The notes beneath the pieces are model-generated. The model saw only the letters and a program-made list of their open reading frames with translations. It was not told where the DNA came from and made no database searches. Of a stretch of 40,390 nucleotides of DNA, positions 1 to 8,479 are shown one piece after another (the stretch's first letter is position 1; every line of letters begins with the position of its first letter). Source of the stretch: DATNPH01 sp036703315 (lineage in GTDB: Bacteria; Cyanobacteriota; Cyanobacteriia; Cyanobacteriales; Coleofasciculaceae); the NCBI GenBank assembly GCA_036703315.1, contig DATNPH010000278.1:1-40390 (forward strand). The letters are read 5' to 3'. The position numbers and the translations under genes were made by a program.

Positions 1-67
1 GCATCGCTTTACGTCGTTGAATTAATGACAGTACCGACGAATTCTGTCTTGTGCTAGGCTACTCCTG

Positions 68-262
68 TATTGTGGCACAAAAAGGGCCACAATACCAAGA
101 GAAAAGGCACTAAGAGTTAGGCTGTCTGAGGAAGAGTTTAACCGCCTCAAAGATGACGCTGATGATACAAATCGGCTTGTCTGTGAAGTAATTCGGGATT
201 ACATCAGGCATGTTGCCGAGAAAGCCGTCCTTCTAGGACGGGGCTTGTATCCCATTTTTTCG
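68..262 (+). mobile_element. Remnant of a small IS200/IS605-type element (deletion derivative)
   Basis: Two hairpins bound a short reading frame. The first has arms TATTGTGGC (68-76) and GCCACAATA (86-94). The second has arms CCGTCC (225-230) and GGACGG (236-241) with loop TTCTA, followed by a T-run at about 255-260. Hairpin ends of this kind, with a short upstream ORF, are known from cyanobacterial tnpB-type elements. No tnpB remains between them, so I infer a deletion derivative (MITE-like). Exact borders cannot be set from one copy. Confidence 0.5.
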
Positions 263-274
263 GTCAAACGATAG
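92..274 (+). pseudogene. Ribbon-helix-helix (CopG-like) small protein, no standard start codon
   Basis: The frame is open from 29 to the TAG at 272-274. From the ATA at 92 it reads about 60 residues. The part ALRVRLSEEEF followed by EVIRDYIRHV has the pattern of a ribbon-helix-helix DNA-binding domain: a short beta strand, then two helices. No ATG, GTG or TTG occurs in frame before the domain; the codon where a start is expected (just before PREKAL) is ATA. The C-terminus runs into the second hairpin of the surrounding element and looks like a junction rather than a natural end. Small proteins of this type sit upstream of tnpB in some cyanobacterial elements. Probably non-functional; initiation at ATA cannot be excluded. 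Confidence 0.45.
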
Positions 275-281
275 CTGATAC

Positions 282-1052
282 CTACAGATTGTCGATTTGC
301 TTTCGTAGTGATTCCAATTCGTCGTCAACAGCCGAATTAGATGACGAGGATTTTTTCTCCTCGGAGGCAGGCAGAACTGGCTGTGAAACAGAGCCACCCG
401 TCAACTGGGCTTTCATCGCCGCCAACTCATCATCAACGTCACTGCCGGATTCGAGCACTTTAAATTGCTCTTCTAAGTTACTACCAGTCAGCTCATACGC
501 TGCCTTAGAACGAGCCTCCATCTCCAGAACTTTGTCTTCCATGCGCTCAAAAGCACTCATTGCCGAGCCAGTGCCCAGCCGACCAACCGTGCTTTGCAAC
601 TGCTCGTTCGCTTTAGCCGCTGCTGCACGGGCCTTGAGCATGTCTTTCTTGGTCTTGGCTTCAGAAATCTTACTTTCTAAGGCAATCAGGTTGCGCTTGA
701 GAGTGTCCACCTGAGTGTTCTGAGCATCCAGCTGCTCTTTGAGTGTAGCGGCCGTATCGGCATTGGCTTTTTTGCGTACCAGTGCCTCACGCGCCAGGTT
801 TTCATCCCCTTTCTGAAGGGCCAGTTGGGCTCTGCTCTGCCAGTTGTTGGCTTCTGATTGGTTTTTGTTATATTGCTGCTCGGTGCGTTTTTGAGTGGCA
901 ATTGCCCTGGCAACCGCTTGGCGCAGTTGCACTAGGTCTTCTTGCATATCAATAATGGCTTGATCCAGAATTTTTTCTGGATCTTCAGCCTTACTAACCA
1001 TATCGTTCAGATTAGCTCTGACGACTCTGCTGAGGCGATCAAATAATCCCAT
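282..1052 (-). CDS. vipp1: Vipp1/IM30, ESCRT-III-like membrane-remodelling protein
   Basis: A 256-residue PspA/IM30 family protein beginning MGLFDRLSRVVRANLND. This is the amphipathic N-terminal helix that contacts membranes, followed by long coiled-coil helices (about residues 25-215). What separates Vipp1 from PspA is the C-terminal extension: a Ser-rich linker (about 220-240) and a last helix ending DDELESLRKQIDNL, as in cyanobacterial Vipp1. Family knowledge: these proteins form rings and rods, and maintain or build thylakoid membranes. The gene follows a second family member (1373-2095) on the same strand after a 320-base gap, so it may have its own promoter. The low-coordinate end faces a mobile-element remnant only 7 bases away. 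Confident. Confidence 0.92.
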   Translation of the reverse strand: MGLFDRLSRVVRANLNDMVSKAEDPEKILDQAIIDMQEDLVQLRQAVARAIATQKRTEQQYNKNQSEANNWQSRAQLALQKGDENLAREALVRKKANADTAATLKEQLDAQNTQVDTLKRNLIALESKISEAKTKKDMLKARAAAAKANEQLQSTVGRLGTGSAMSAFERMEDKVLEMEARSKAAYELTGSNLEEQFKVLESGSDVDDELAAMKAQLTGGSVSQPVLPASEEKKSSSSNSAVDDELESLRKQIDNL

Positions 1053-1079
1053 GACGCTGTCTATCCTCTCGGAGTGTAT

Positions 1080-1098
1080 AAAGTAGGTGTAAAGTAGG
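1080..1098 (-). promoter_or_regulatory. 11-bp-period direct repeat upstream of vipp1
   Basis: AAAGTAGG occurs at 1080-1087 and again at 1091-1098, 28-46 bases upstream of the vipp1 start codon. Read on the minus strand this gives CCTACTTT twice, with a TATACA-like hexamer overlapping the nearer copy. An 11-bp period is what OmpR/PhoB-type regulators use. The promoter and operator role is inferred. Confidence 0.3.
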
Positions 1099-1372
1099 CT
1101 CTACTGCGTCAGCCTGCTTGGAGTAGTGTTGAGGTGTAAGCAATTGATGCTCTCCCGTCTCAAGTCTAAAGCGCTTCTTTGAATCACTCAAAACACCCAT
1201 CCCCAAGCCATTAAGAAAGGAGGCTGTTAATCCAGTTTAAAAACTTCCATTCACAAAGTGCTACTTCATAGCCAGTTTCTTCAACCGTCAAGCTGTAAAG
1301 GGGTAGTGAGTAGGGAGGTAGTTTTGAGGGTTAATCAAAGGAGAAGGGGTGAGGCAGATCGTTTGATGCGTT
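1099..1372. other. Intergenic region between vipp1 and pspA
   Basis: No ORF, RNA gene or strong terminator is visible in this stretch. It presumably carries the 5' leader of vipp1 or the read-through segment from pspA. Apart from the repeat described at 1080-1098, I see nothing recognisable. Confidence 0.4.
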
Positions 1373-2095
1373 CTATCCCTGTTCCGGGTTTTTGACAGAT
1401 GAAGATTGACTAGAGGGGAGTTTTGCGGGTTCGGTGTAGGTTGGCATGTTGGCTTTTAGCGCTGCCAACTCAGCATCAATGTCATTGCCACCTTCAAGAG
1501 CTGCAAATTTCTTTTCTAGTTCATTGCTTCCTAGCTCGCCTATTGCCTCGGATTGGGCTTCGAGCTGTAGCACTTTTTCTTCCATCTTCTCGAAGGCACT
1601 CATGGCATTGTTCGTGCCGACATTGCCTAACATCTCTGTAATTTTCTGTGAGGCTTGAGCGGAGCGTGCCCTGGCAATGTACAAGTCTTTTTTCGTTTTG
1701 GCTTCGGAGATTTTGCTCTCCAGCGTCCGCATATTGTCTTTGAGTTTGGTGACGACATCCGCTTGCTGTGTTAGCTGAGCCTGCATCGCTTTTGCTGTTT
1801 CTACGTAGGATTTTCGCCGCGTCAACGCATCTCGTGCCAAGCTTTCGTCCCCCTTGGATAGTGCCAGCTGAGCACGGTTGTACCACTCTTGAGCTGTGGA
1901 TTGAGCTTGGGATGCCTGTCGCTCGGTACGTTTTTGGGTAGCGATCGCCTGAGCTACAGCCTGCCGCAGGCGAATTAAATCCTGCTGCATATCGTCTACA
2001 GCTTGTTCCAGCACTTTCTCTGGATCTTCCGCCTGCCCGATCAGGTTGTTGAGGTTGGCCCGAATCACTCGCAGGATGCGATCAATCAATCCCAT
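1373..2095 (-). CDS. pspA: PspA/IM30 family protein (PspA-like paralogue)
   Basis: A 240-residue paralogue of the neighbouring Vipp1, starting MGLIDRILRVIRANLNNLI, with the same coiled-coil body (QAVDDMQQDLIRLRQAVAQA, ISEAKTKKDL, AMSAFEKMEEKVLQLEAQ). It ends about 15-30 residues after the last core helix in a Pro/Ser-rich tail and lacks the terminal helix of Vipp1, so PspA is the better name. Family role: an ESCRT-III-like membrane stress and repair protein. It lies upstream of vipp1 on the same strand. Tandem pspA-vipp1 fits duplication; whether they share a transcript cannot be told across the 320-base gap. Confidence 0.88.
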   Translation of the reverse strand: MGLIDRILRVIRANLNNLIGQAEDPEKVLEQAVDDMQQDLIRLRQAVAQAIATQKRTERQASQAQSTAQEWYNRAQLALSKGDESLARDALTRRKSYVETAKAMQAQLTQQADVVTKLKDNMRTLESKISEAKTKKDLYIARARSAQASQKITEMLGNVGTNNAMSAFEKMEEKVLQLEAQSEAIGELGSNELEKKFAALEGGNDIDAELAALKANMPTYTEPAKLPSSQSSSVKNPEQG

Positions 2096-2163
2096 GGCAC
2101 ATCTCCATTTACGTTGGGGGTCGGGGAATGTTTAACATCATGGTATCTCAGAGTCAAGATCCA

Positions 2164-2184
2164 ATTTTGGATTTTGGATTTTGG
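2164..2184. repeat. Heptanucleotide tandem repeat, ATTTTGG x3
   Basis: Three perfect copies of ATTTTGG lie in the upstream region of pspA (2096-2346). Short tandem heptamers in intergenic DNA are common in filamentous cyanobacteria. Further degenerate heptamers (ctaatga / ctaatca-like) follow at about 2237-2270. No function is claimed. Confidence 0.6.
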
Positions 2185-2346
2185 ATTATTTGCTAATCGT
2201 ATTGTGTCCAACGTCCAGGTTTATCCTTGAGTGAACTAATGACTAATCACTAAGGACTATTGACTCAATCAAGCCACTTGGCTTCACCACAACTATTGAC
2301 TTCCTCATAACCAGACTCCAACGTAAAACCAACCTCTGACAACTCC

Positions 2347-3777
2347 CTAAGGACGATATATTGTGGCAGAAATTCCCTGTTGCTGGAGTTCCTTGATCAA
2401 GGTTTTTGCCTCAGACTCCTGCTTGAAGGCTCCCATCTGAATTCGCGCACCTTGGGGGAAGGTTTCTACGTAGGCATCAGGAACGAACGTTTTTGCTTTC
2501 ACTAGGGTGCGATCGCTCGTGTCGTTGATCAGCACGTAGTAGAACGTCCCTTCAGCTGATGCGGAGTTGACTGTAGCTTGCTCCTGAGAGGAAGAGACTT
2601 GCGGCTTCTGCGTTGTGGCAGGAGCCGTCGGTGCTGATGATGGGTTTTCCTTAGCAGAGTTGGCTCGTTGGCTGGATGCTGTCGGTGCCATCAGTGATGT
2701 CCCCGTCGAGGGAACAGTTCTTTGCTGTCCCGCAGGCGGTAAAAGTGCTGAAGATAAATCTGAAGATGAAGAACGTCTAGGAAGAGCTGTGTTAGGGATG
2801 ACAGGTGGGGCTGCCGATGTTGCTCTTGAGCTAGGCAAATCTGGTAGTGTGGGTATCGGTGATGGCGAGGCTGACGGCGTTGGACTAGCTTGCAAGTGGC
2901 TCAACGTATCTAAATTCAAATCTACAAATTCTTCCGTAGCTAGATTGGGACCATTAGCGATCGGTGCATCTTTTGACGGATTCCCCTTTGCCACTGTCGT
3001 CTCGGTTGGGCTTGAGGACGTATCTGGTGTCTTGGAGCCAAACAATCGATCAAGACCTAGAGCGGTGACTAGGGAGCGGTTAGTCACTAGATAGACCAGA
3101 GTGGCGCTCGAAAGCAGCACAAGTAAAATCGAACCGAGAGCCAACGGGGTCAGTAGTCTGTTGGGGGAACGCTTTTCAGGCTGAACGGTTTCCTCTTCTT
3201 CCGACAGACTCTGTAGTAGTTTTTCCGATGATTCCAGATAATCGTCGGGTGGCGCTTGGTCAGCGGCTAAAGGATCGGTTTCTATCCCCGCTGATTCTCT
3301 AGGAGAGGTCAGCTGTGTAACACTTGGCTCACTGCCTGAATTGTCAACAGTTGACTTGGTCGATAAAGGGAATACTAGCGTATTGCCAGGTTCAGAGATA
3401 GCCGATGAGCGGGCATCTAATTGACCAGTCTGAGCGATCGTCTCTTGAGTCGTCTCCTGGGACGGTTCAGCGGCTGGTGTCTGGTTGCCCATTGCTAGGG
3501 GGAATGACATTACTGGAGCTTTGCTCATTCCTAGTGCTCGCTGCTGAGTTTGACCTCTAGGCTGTTCGATGGAAATCAAATCAAGGGGCTTACGGGTTTG
3601 ATGACGACGCAGACCACGAGGAGAGCTCACTGAGTGCCCTGCTCGTTGGCGTCGGTAACGGGCTAATTCTTCTTCTAACTGCACATCCAAACTGCTAAGA
3701 GCAGCTTGCAAGACTGGGTTAATTGACTGGTTTGTTGAGGAATGAGTCGAGGACTCAACTGAGGTGTTTTGGTTCAT
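2347..3777 (-). CDS. Single-pass membrane protein with C-terminal SPOR domain
   Basis: 476 residues. The N-terminal ~205 residues are hydrophilic and low in complexity (Ser/Thr/Gln-rich, with a basic patch RRHQTRKPLDL). One transmembrane helix lies at about 208-232 (LLTPLALGSILLVLLSSATL). Then comes a long Ser/Pro/Thr linker. The last ~65 residues, starting FYYVLINDTSDRTLVKAK and containing FPQGARIQMGAFKQESEAK, match the SPOR fold, which binds denuded glycan strands of peptidoglycan. Inferred topology: N-terminus in the cytoplasm, SPOR in the periplasm. It is not recognisably FtsN or DamX. It is transcribed away from the DUF721 gene. Confidence 0.75.
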   Translation of the reverse strand: MNQNTSVESSTHSSTNQSINPVLQAALSSLDVQLEEELARYRRQRAGHSVSSPRGLRRHQTRKPLDLISIEQPRGQTQQRALGMSKAPVMSFPLAMGNQTPAAEPSQETTQETIAQTGQLDARSSAISEPGNTLVFPLSTKSTVDNSGSEPSVTQLTSPRESAGIETDPLAADQAPPDDYLESSEKLLQSLSEEEETVQPEKRSPNRLLTPLALGSILLVLLSSATLVYLVTNRSLVTALGLDRLFGSKTPDTSSSPTETTVAKGNPSKDAPIANGPNLATEEFVDLNLDTLSHLQASPTPSASPSPIPTLPDLPSSRATSAAPPVIPNTALPRRSSSSDLSSALLPPAGQQRTVPSTGTSLMAPTASSQRANSAKENPSSAPTAPATTQKPQVSSSQEQATVNSASAEGTFYYVLINDTSDRTLVKAKTFVPDAYVETFPQGARIQMGAFKQESEAKTLIKELQQQGISATIYRP

Positions 3778-4046
3778 AACGGTTTAATGGTGAGTGTTTG
3801 AATTTAAATTCTGTAGTGTATACTTCTTGGCTTCTATTCCAACTCAGGATTCAGGGCTTTCACCTGTAGGACTCACTTGGGTGACTCTCGCTGTCAGTTT
3901 ATACAGGCTTGTTGATTGTGAGGCAATAGGTATACATATAGAACCTCTACCTTTGTTGTTGTTGGACTAGGATTCAGTATAGAGGCGTTACCACCCATAG
4001 GATTACTCCGAAAACAAAGCCCTTGTTGAGGGAAGAAATAGGACAT

Positions 4047-4610
4047 ATGCTTAAATCTTTTAATCATATATTAGGTACGATTCAAAATCAGCCACAGTGG
4101 CAAGAGTATAAGCAGTTTCAACAGTTGCTTAAATGCTGGAGTGAAGTCGTGGGAGCTACTGTCGGACAGCAGACACGACCGTATTCGATCTCTAGGGATG
4201 TCCTTTATGTTGCCACCTCTAGTTCTGTTTGGGCTCAAGAACTTATATTTAAGCGTCGTCTTATCTTGAAGAAATTAAATGCCCAGTTGTCGAGTTCATT
4301 AGTTGACATTCACTTTTCTACAGCTCAGTGGCAGAACGACTTTTCTACAGGCGACGCGGCATCAAAACCGCAGCCGAGTTCTTGGCAAGAGCATCCTAGT
4401 CACGTTGCTGAGGCAGAATATGCCTCACCCAGTACTCAAACAACCTTGCATCGAGATGCTCAAACGGCTTTCCAATACTGGGCAGAGGTAATACAGGCGC
4501 GATCGCTTTCCTTACCGCTTTGTCCTCAGTGCCAGTGTCCCACACCACCCGGAGAACTCGATCGCTGGAATATTTGTGGTCTTTGCGCTGCTAAGCAGTG
4601 GCAAGGTTAG
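4047..4610 (+). CDS. DUF721 (DciA-like) protein with C-terminal zinc ribbon
   Basis: 187 residues from the ATG at 4047. An upstream TTG would add eight residues, but the purine-rich GAGGGAAG at about 4027-4034 favours the ATG. Residues ~1-95 (WQEYKQFQQLLKCWSEVVG ... ISRDVLYVATSSSVWAQEL) match DUF721, the family containing DciA, which loads or cooperates with the replicative helicase DnaB. The tail has CPQC and, later, CGLC, a likely zinc ribbon, joined by a variable linker. The SPOR gene diverges upstream; a hairpin follows the stop. Assignment to DUF721 is good; the replication role here is inferred. Confidence 0.75.
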   Translation: MLKSFNHILGTIQNQPQWQEYKQFQQLLKCWSEVVGATVGQQTRPYSISRDVLYVATSSSVWAQELIFKRRLILKKLNAQLSSSLVDIHFSTAQWQNDFSTGDAASKPQPSSWQEHPSHVAEAEYASPSTQTTLHRDAQTAFQYWAEVIQARSLSLPLCPQCQCPTPPGELDRWNICGLCAAKQWQG

Positions 4611-4660
4611 AGAAAAGCTAGTCAGTTGTCAGTGAACAAACAACTCACCATTGACGAGCA

Positions 4661-4685
4661 ATCCCAGGTACTTTAGTCCTGGGAT
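4661..4685. terminator. Hairpin between convergent genes
   Basis: Arms ATCCCAGG (4661-4668) and CCTGGGAT (4678-4685) with a 9-base loop sit between the 3' ends of the DUF721 gene (plus) and the transporter gene (minus). There is no strong T-run, so a shared bidirectional terminator is only likely. Confidence 0.45.
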
Positions 4686-4712
4686 GACCTTAATGCAATT
4701 GAGTTAGGCTTC

Positions 4713-6020
4713 TTAAGTTTCCTCGTTTACCTTAGATACAGGAACATATCTCTCTATCAATTGACCAACCAATAACCCTAAGACCCCAAATAAAATTCCT
4801 ATTATCATTATGTTTAACTCAACACTGCTAAAAACTATGATGTTGGGGTTTATAAGAGTTAAAAATAGTACAGAAGAAGCCGATATACTACTCATGATTA
4901 AAGACAGCCTCACGCTCCCTTTTGTGAACCTATAATGTCCTGTTTCTGAAAGCAGATAGGCAACGAAGGGAACCATCACAGCGGCTACATAGGCGGCATA
5001 AAAATAGACAATTAGATTGACAATTTCGCCACCCTTCAAAGCAACAGCTAGAGCCAAAATCGCATTCGTAACAGCGATAAGCAGCCGATTAGAGTTAGAT
5101 ATAGGCACAATATTGAAGTCTAATATAGTCTTGGTCTGCACCCGCAATATACTGCTGCCCACACCCAACGCTGGAACTAATAAAGACATAATTAGGACAA
5201 TGGCTAAAGGCTTGCCACTACCGCCACCAATCCACCATAAGATAAAGGGGAGTACCTCTTTCCCATCGATATCAGCAGGAAGAATACCTGTATTTTGGGC
5301 AGCTACTACAACTGAACTGGGCAAAAAGGCAAGCAACAGCAGCAAAATTGCCGCCAAGAGGCAGCCTTGATAGAGACTTCGCGTATCCTTTGCCTGAACC
5401 ACAAATTGTTGGTATTTCATATCTATGAGAACCAGCAGAATGGTACACACTGAGATGCCTACGAAATCGGGTGGACTCACTTGTTTTAGTGATCCAATAA
5501 AGTCCACAGGCGATCGCAAATAATCAGGAAAACCATGCAATACCCACAGTCCGTAAAGCAGCGCCAAGCAATTGAGAATCAGCAATCCTCGAAATAGAAA
5601 ACCTGCTTTCTCCACGGGCAACAAGGACACAATCGTAAACAAGATAGCCAAAGCCACCATGCTAGATACCACTGGTACTCCCAAGACTTTGAGAATGAAG
5701 GCTCCAGAAATCATCTGGACGGCTTCAATGCCAATCAGTGATGACCACGACATCAACCCTACGATGATTTTTACTTGGTTCCCGTAGAGGTTTCCCAGTA
5801 ATGTCCAAATTTGCTCTACTCGTGTCCAGTAAAACTTGGCTAGTGTGAACAAAAGAGCGATCGTACCTAAGCCAAGACAGACAGCATAGAGGCTACCAGC
5901 TGTACCCAAGGTCAATGATTGCTCAGCGGTCCCCAGGAGAAACCCTAAGCCGTAATGGGCACAAACCAGCAAAGCAGCTAGTGAGAAGGCGTCTAGTTTA
6001 CGGTTTTGAGATATATTCAC
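4713..6020 (-). CDS. Multi-pass inner-membrane transporter, APC-superfamily-like
   Basis: 435 residues, almost wholly hydrophobic, with roughly eleven predicted transmembrane segments and short loops. The first helix region carries LLVCAHYGLGFLLGTAE, with the helix-breaking glycines usual in the first helix of amino-acid/cation symporters of the APC (LeuT-fold) superfamily. Other Gly/Pro-rich helices occur (e.g. LVPALGVGSSILR). The substrate cannot be read from the sequence. The gene stands alone, convergent with the DUF721 gene and divergent from the mobile element at 6158. Membrane transporter is safe; the superfamily is moderate; a GerAB/ArcD-type transporter is an alternative. Confidence 0.6.
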   Translation of the reverse strand: MNISQNRKLDAFSLAALLVCAHYGLGFLLGTAEQSLTLGTAGSLYAVCLGLGTIALLFTLAKFYWTRVEQIWTLLGNLYGNQVKIIVGLMSWSSLIGIEAVQMISGAFILKVLGVPVVSSMVALAILFTIVSLLPVEKAGFLFRGLLILNCLALLYGLWVLHGFPDYLRSPVDFIGSLKQVSPPDFVGISVCTILLVLIDMKYQQFVVQAKDTRSLYQGCLLAAILLLLLAFLPSSVVVAAQNTGILPADIDGKEVLPFILWWIGGGSGKPLAIVLIMSLLVPALGVGSSILRVQTKTILDFNIVPISNSNRLLIAVTNAILALAVALKGGEIVNLIVYFYAAYVAAVMVPFVAYLLSETGHYRFTKGSVRLSLIMSSISASSVLFLTLINPNIIVFSSVELNIMIIGILFGVLGLLVGQLIERYVPVSKVNEET

Positions 6021-6157
6021 ACCCAGTCCTTTTTGTCACTACTTGCCAATTTTTGCACCCACCCAAGCGCCAGTTGTGTTTTGTTAATAGACAGTGAAGC
6101 CAGTTCCTGAAAATGGTCGCCCGTACAGGAGTAAGAAAGAGAAATTTTTATCTTCTC

Positions 6158-7141
6158 GCCTTTTATCTCCTGTCACCCCCGCAGGGTTGACGGGAGATAA
6201 AAGGCGGTTAAAAGACGGAGCTTTAGTGAGGAGGTTCAATACATCCTATTTTAATATTTAATATATCGCATCTAGCTAGTAAACCTATTAGGATAATGGG
6301 ATGCTTACATTGGCTTACCGTTACCGAATCTATCCAGATGCCATTCAAGACCAGATGCTCATTGAGTGGATGGAAATCTGTCGAAGTGGCTTTAACTATG
6401 CGCTACGGGAGATAAAAGATTGGTGCGATAGTCGTAAATGTTTGGTTGATAGATGCTCTCTTGAAAAAGAGTACATTCTTCCTACGGACTTGAAGTTTCC
6501 TAATGAGGTCTATCAGCTTAATAACTTGCCTAAAGCCAAGAAAGAATTTCCTCGATTGAGTGAAGTTCCTTCTCCGGTTCTTCAGCAAGCTGTTAAGCAA
6601 TTGCACAGAAGATGGGAATATTTTCAGAAGAGAGGATTTGGCTTTCCCCGATTTAAAAAGTATGGGCAATTCAAGCCGTTGCTTTTTCCTCAATTTAAGG
6701 ACAATCCGGTAATAAACTTGCATGTCAAGTTGCCCAAAATTGGAGCAATTCCCATTAACTTGCATAGACCCATTCCAACCGGATTGGAAGCGAGGAAAGT
6801 TCTTTGGTGAAGTCGATGCTAGGGGGACTTCTCAACAGTGTCCTGAATGTGGTGGGGAAGTCAAAAAAGACCTGAGTGTGAGAGTTCATCGCTGTCCTCT
6901 TTGTGGATACACAACGGACAGGCAGGTAGCAGCCGGTCAAAATATCAGAAATCGAGGTATAGCCTCTATTAGTACCATAGGGCTTAGGGGAAAGGAAACT
7001 GCCTGTGCAGCCGATCTACCAGAGGTTGAGGTAACTCAATCTAGGCAAGTGGCGCAACCCCGCAAGGGAAAAACCAGGAAATCCAAATTGTGAATTTTGG
7101 AAGCCCACGGCACAATCTTTGATTTGCCGTGGGAGGATGTC
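6158..7141 (+). mobile_element. IS200/IS605-family element (tnpB only), degraded
   Basis: The left end holds an 18-bp hairpin (6158-6175 with 6188-6205, one G-T pair), followed by GAGCTTTAGTGAGGAGGT (6218-6235). The right end has arms CCCACGGCA (7104-7112) and TGCCGTGGG (7125-7133), then AGGATGTCAC. Hairpin ends without terminal inverted repeats, enclosing a tnpB frame, are the hallmark of IS200/IS605-type elements. The right-end region is where a guide RNA (omega RNA) would normally be encoded. There is no tnpA. The 18-base left-end motif recurs in inverse orientation at 40210-40227. Confidence 0.8.
6301..7093 (+). pseudogene. tnpB: tnpB, internally deleted and frameshifted
   Basis: The first frame (6301-6810) gives the N-terminal TnpB part: MLTLAYRYRIYPDAIQDQM, the helical wedge region and PKIGAIPINLHRPIPTG. 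The C-terminal part continues in another frame from about 6780 to 7093: KRGKFFGEVDARGTSQQCPE, the CPEC...CPLC zinc ribbon, TTDRQVAAGQNIRNRG and a basic tail. Joined at about 6775-6800, the two lack the whole middle of the protein, including RuvC-I and RuvC-II and their catalytic Asp and Glu. Only the final RuvC-III Asp region remains. The protein is about 260 residues against about 400 for intact TnpB. A non-triplet deletion explains both the frame change and the loss. It cannot be an active nuclease. Confidence 0.85.
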
Positions 7142-7190
7142 ACGCTTCATTGTGCGCGAACCACGCATGGGATCTATCTAGAAATAACTG

Positions 7191-8210
7191 TTACCTTCGA
7201 TATTCGTCTCCGCAGTCGCCTATTAACCGATATAGATCCCGTGATTTTTCAAGCACAGCATCGATCTGGTTATAGTCTTCGGTATCTAAAACCAAATCAA
7301 ATACCCTTGCATTGTCCTCCAAGTGCGACGATGCGCCTAGCCTTGCACCGACAATCACACTAGCCACCGCAGGTTTATCCAAGATGTAACGAACTGCAAC
7401 GTTGGGGATACTTACGGCATGTTTATCAGCAATTGGCTTGAGTACAGAAAGCAGTTCTTGAAATAGACTCCAACCTCCCCAGGCATCTATCATGTTCTTG
7501 TATTTTCTCAAGCTAGCGGTTGAAAGCTCTCCGCCTCTTGGTTCAGGTTGTCCCACATACTTCTCAGATAATAAGCCACCGCAGAGTGTCCCGTAGGTGA
7601 AAAGCTTGATCTCATGTTGGGTACAAAACTCCACCATCTTGACTTCAGGACGCTGATCGATGATTGAAAACTGCACCTGATTAGACACGATTTTTATGCC
7701 GGCTTCAGTGATAATTTTCAGGTGTTCGGTATCAAAGTTAGTTAAGGCAAGGTGTTTTATCTTACCCTCATCCTGAAGTTCCGACATGTACTTGAGGGCG
7801 TCTAGATAGTTTTTATCCCGGTATTCCCACCAGTGGAATTGCATTAAATCGAGCGTTTCAACACCCATTCTTCTGAGAGAGATATCAATGTTTTTCTCGA
7901 CCAACTGCTTCGTCATTTGGGTTGGTCTTGGCACCCACTTGGTGAAGGCTTGGAGATTGGATAACGCTTCTTTTCCACGGGTAGCGCTTAATTGACGCCT
8001 GAACTCTCCAATGAAATCTTCGGCTGGGCCGTAATGGTCAGCTAAGTCCCAGGTGGTGAAGCCAGCATCCATGTACTCGAACATCATCTGGATTGCCCGT
8101 TTTGGGTCAATGTAGCCGTGAGCACCAGATACTTGCCACATCCCGTTTAAGACACGGCAGATGTTCAAATCTGGGGTGAACTGTAGTCGGCTTGACGCAG
8201 GTAGGTTCAT
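7191..8210 (-). CDS. Aldo/keto reductase
   Basis: 339 residues from the ATG at 8208-8210 (MNLPASSRLQF). An ORF start 21 codons upstream adds a non-conserved stretch and is less likely. The AKR catalytic tetrad can be read: Asp55 and Tyr60 in WDLADHYGPAED, Lys in FTKWVPRP, and His in LMQFHWWEY. The barrel order is kept to the C-terminal GARLGASSHLEDNARV segment that binds NADPH. The reaction is NAD(P)H-dependent carbonyl reduction; the substrate is unknown. The 3' end lies 50 bases from the end of the tnpB element. It diverges from the pantothenate kinase gene. Confidence 0.87.
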   Translation of the reverse strand: MNLPASSRLQFTPDLNICRVLNGMWQVSGAHGYIDPKRAIQMMFEYMDAGFTTWDLADHYGPAEDFIGEFRRQLSATRGKEALSNLQAFTKWVPRPTQMTKQLVEKNIDISLRRMGVETLDLMQFHWWEYRDKNYLDALKYMSELQDEGKIKHLALTNFDTEHLKIITEAGIKIVSNQVQFSIIDQRPEVKMVEFCTQHEIKLFTYGTLCGGLLSEKYVGQPEPRGGELSTASLRKYKNMIDAWGGWSLFQELLSVLKPIADKHAVSIPNVAVRYILDKPAVASVIVGARLGASSHLEDNARVFDLVLDTEDYNQIDAVLEKSRDLYRLIGDCGDEYRR

Positions 8211-8479
8211 CTTGAAAAAGGGTTTGAGTACGGTCTGAGAGCGTAGCGGCAGCCTGTCCCAGTTGCTACACACCTATTGTTACAGAAAAGTAAATTTTTG
8301 TTTCCGTGCTGACTCAGAGCATAGGTCATTTGAAGTTTAAGCTCATCCCACGCATAAATGACGTGGGAAAACAGCTCCCTTAAGCCAAGATGTTTTTTCT
8401 CTTCCATATTTTAAAAAAGGAGCTTGAGACAAAAAAACTTTGCATCCTTCATCCTTTTTGGTCAACGCTGTCCTGGCTT

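Noticed and set aside
289..714. Plus-strand open frame of 141 codons
   Set aside because: It is antisense to vipp1 and has the Ser/Leu-rich composition expected from reading a coiled-coil gene backwards.
7097..7363. 88-codon plus-strand frame beginning with TTG
   Set aside because: It starts in the right-end hairpin region of the mobile element and runs antisense into the aldo/keto reductase gene.
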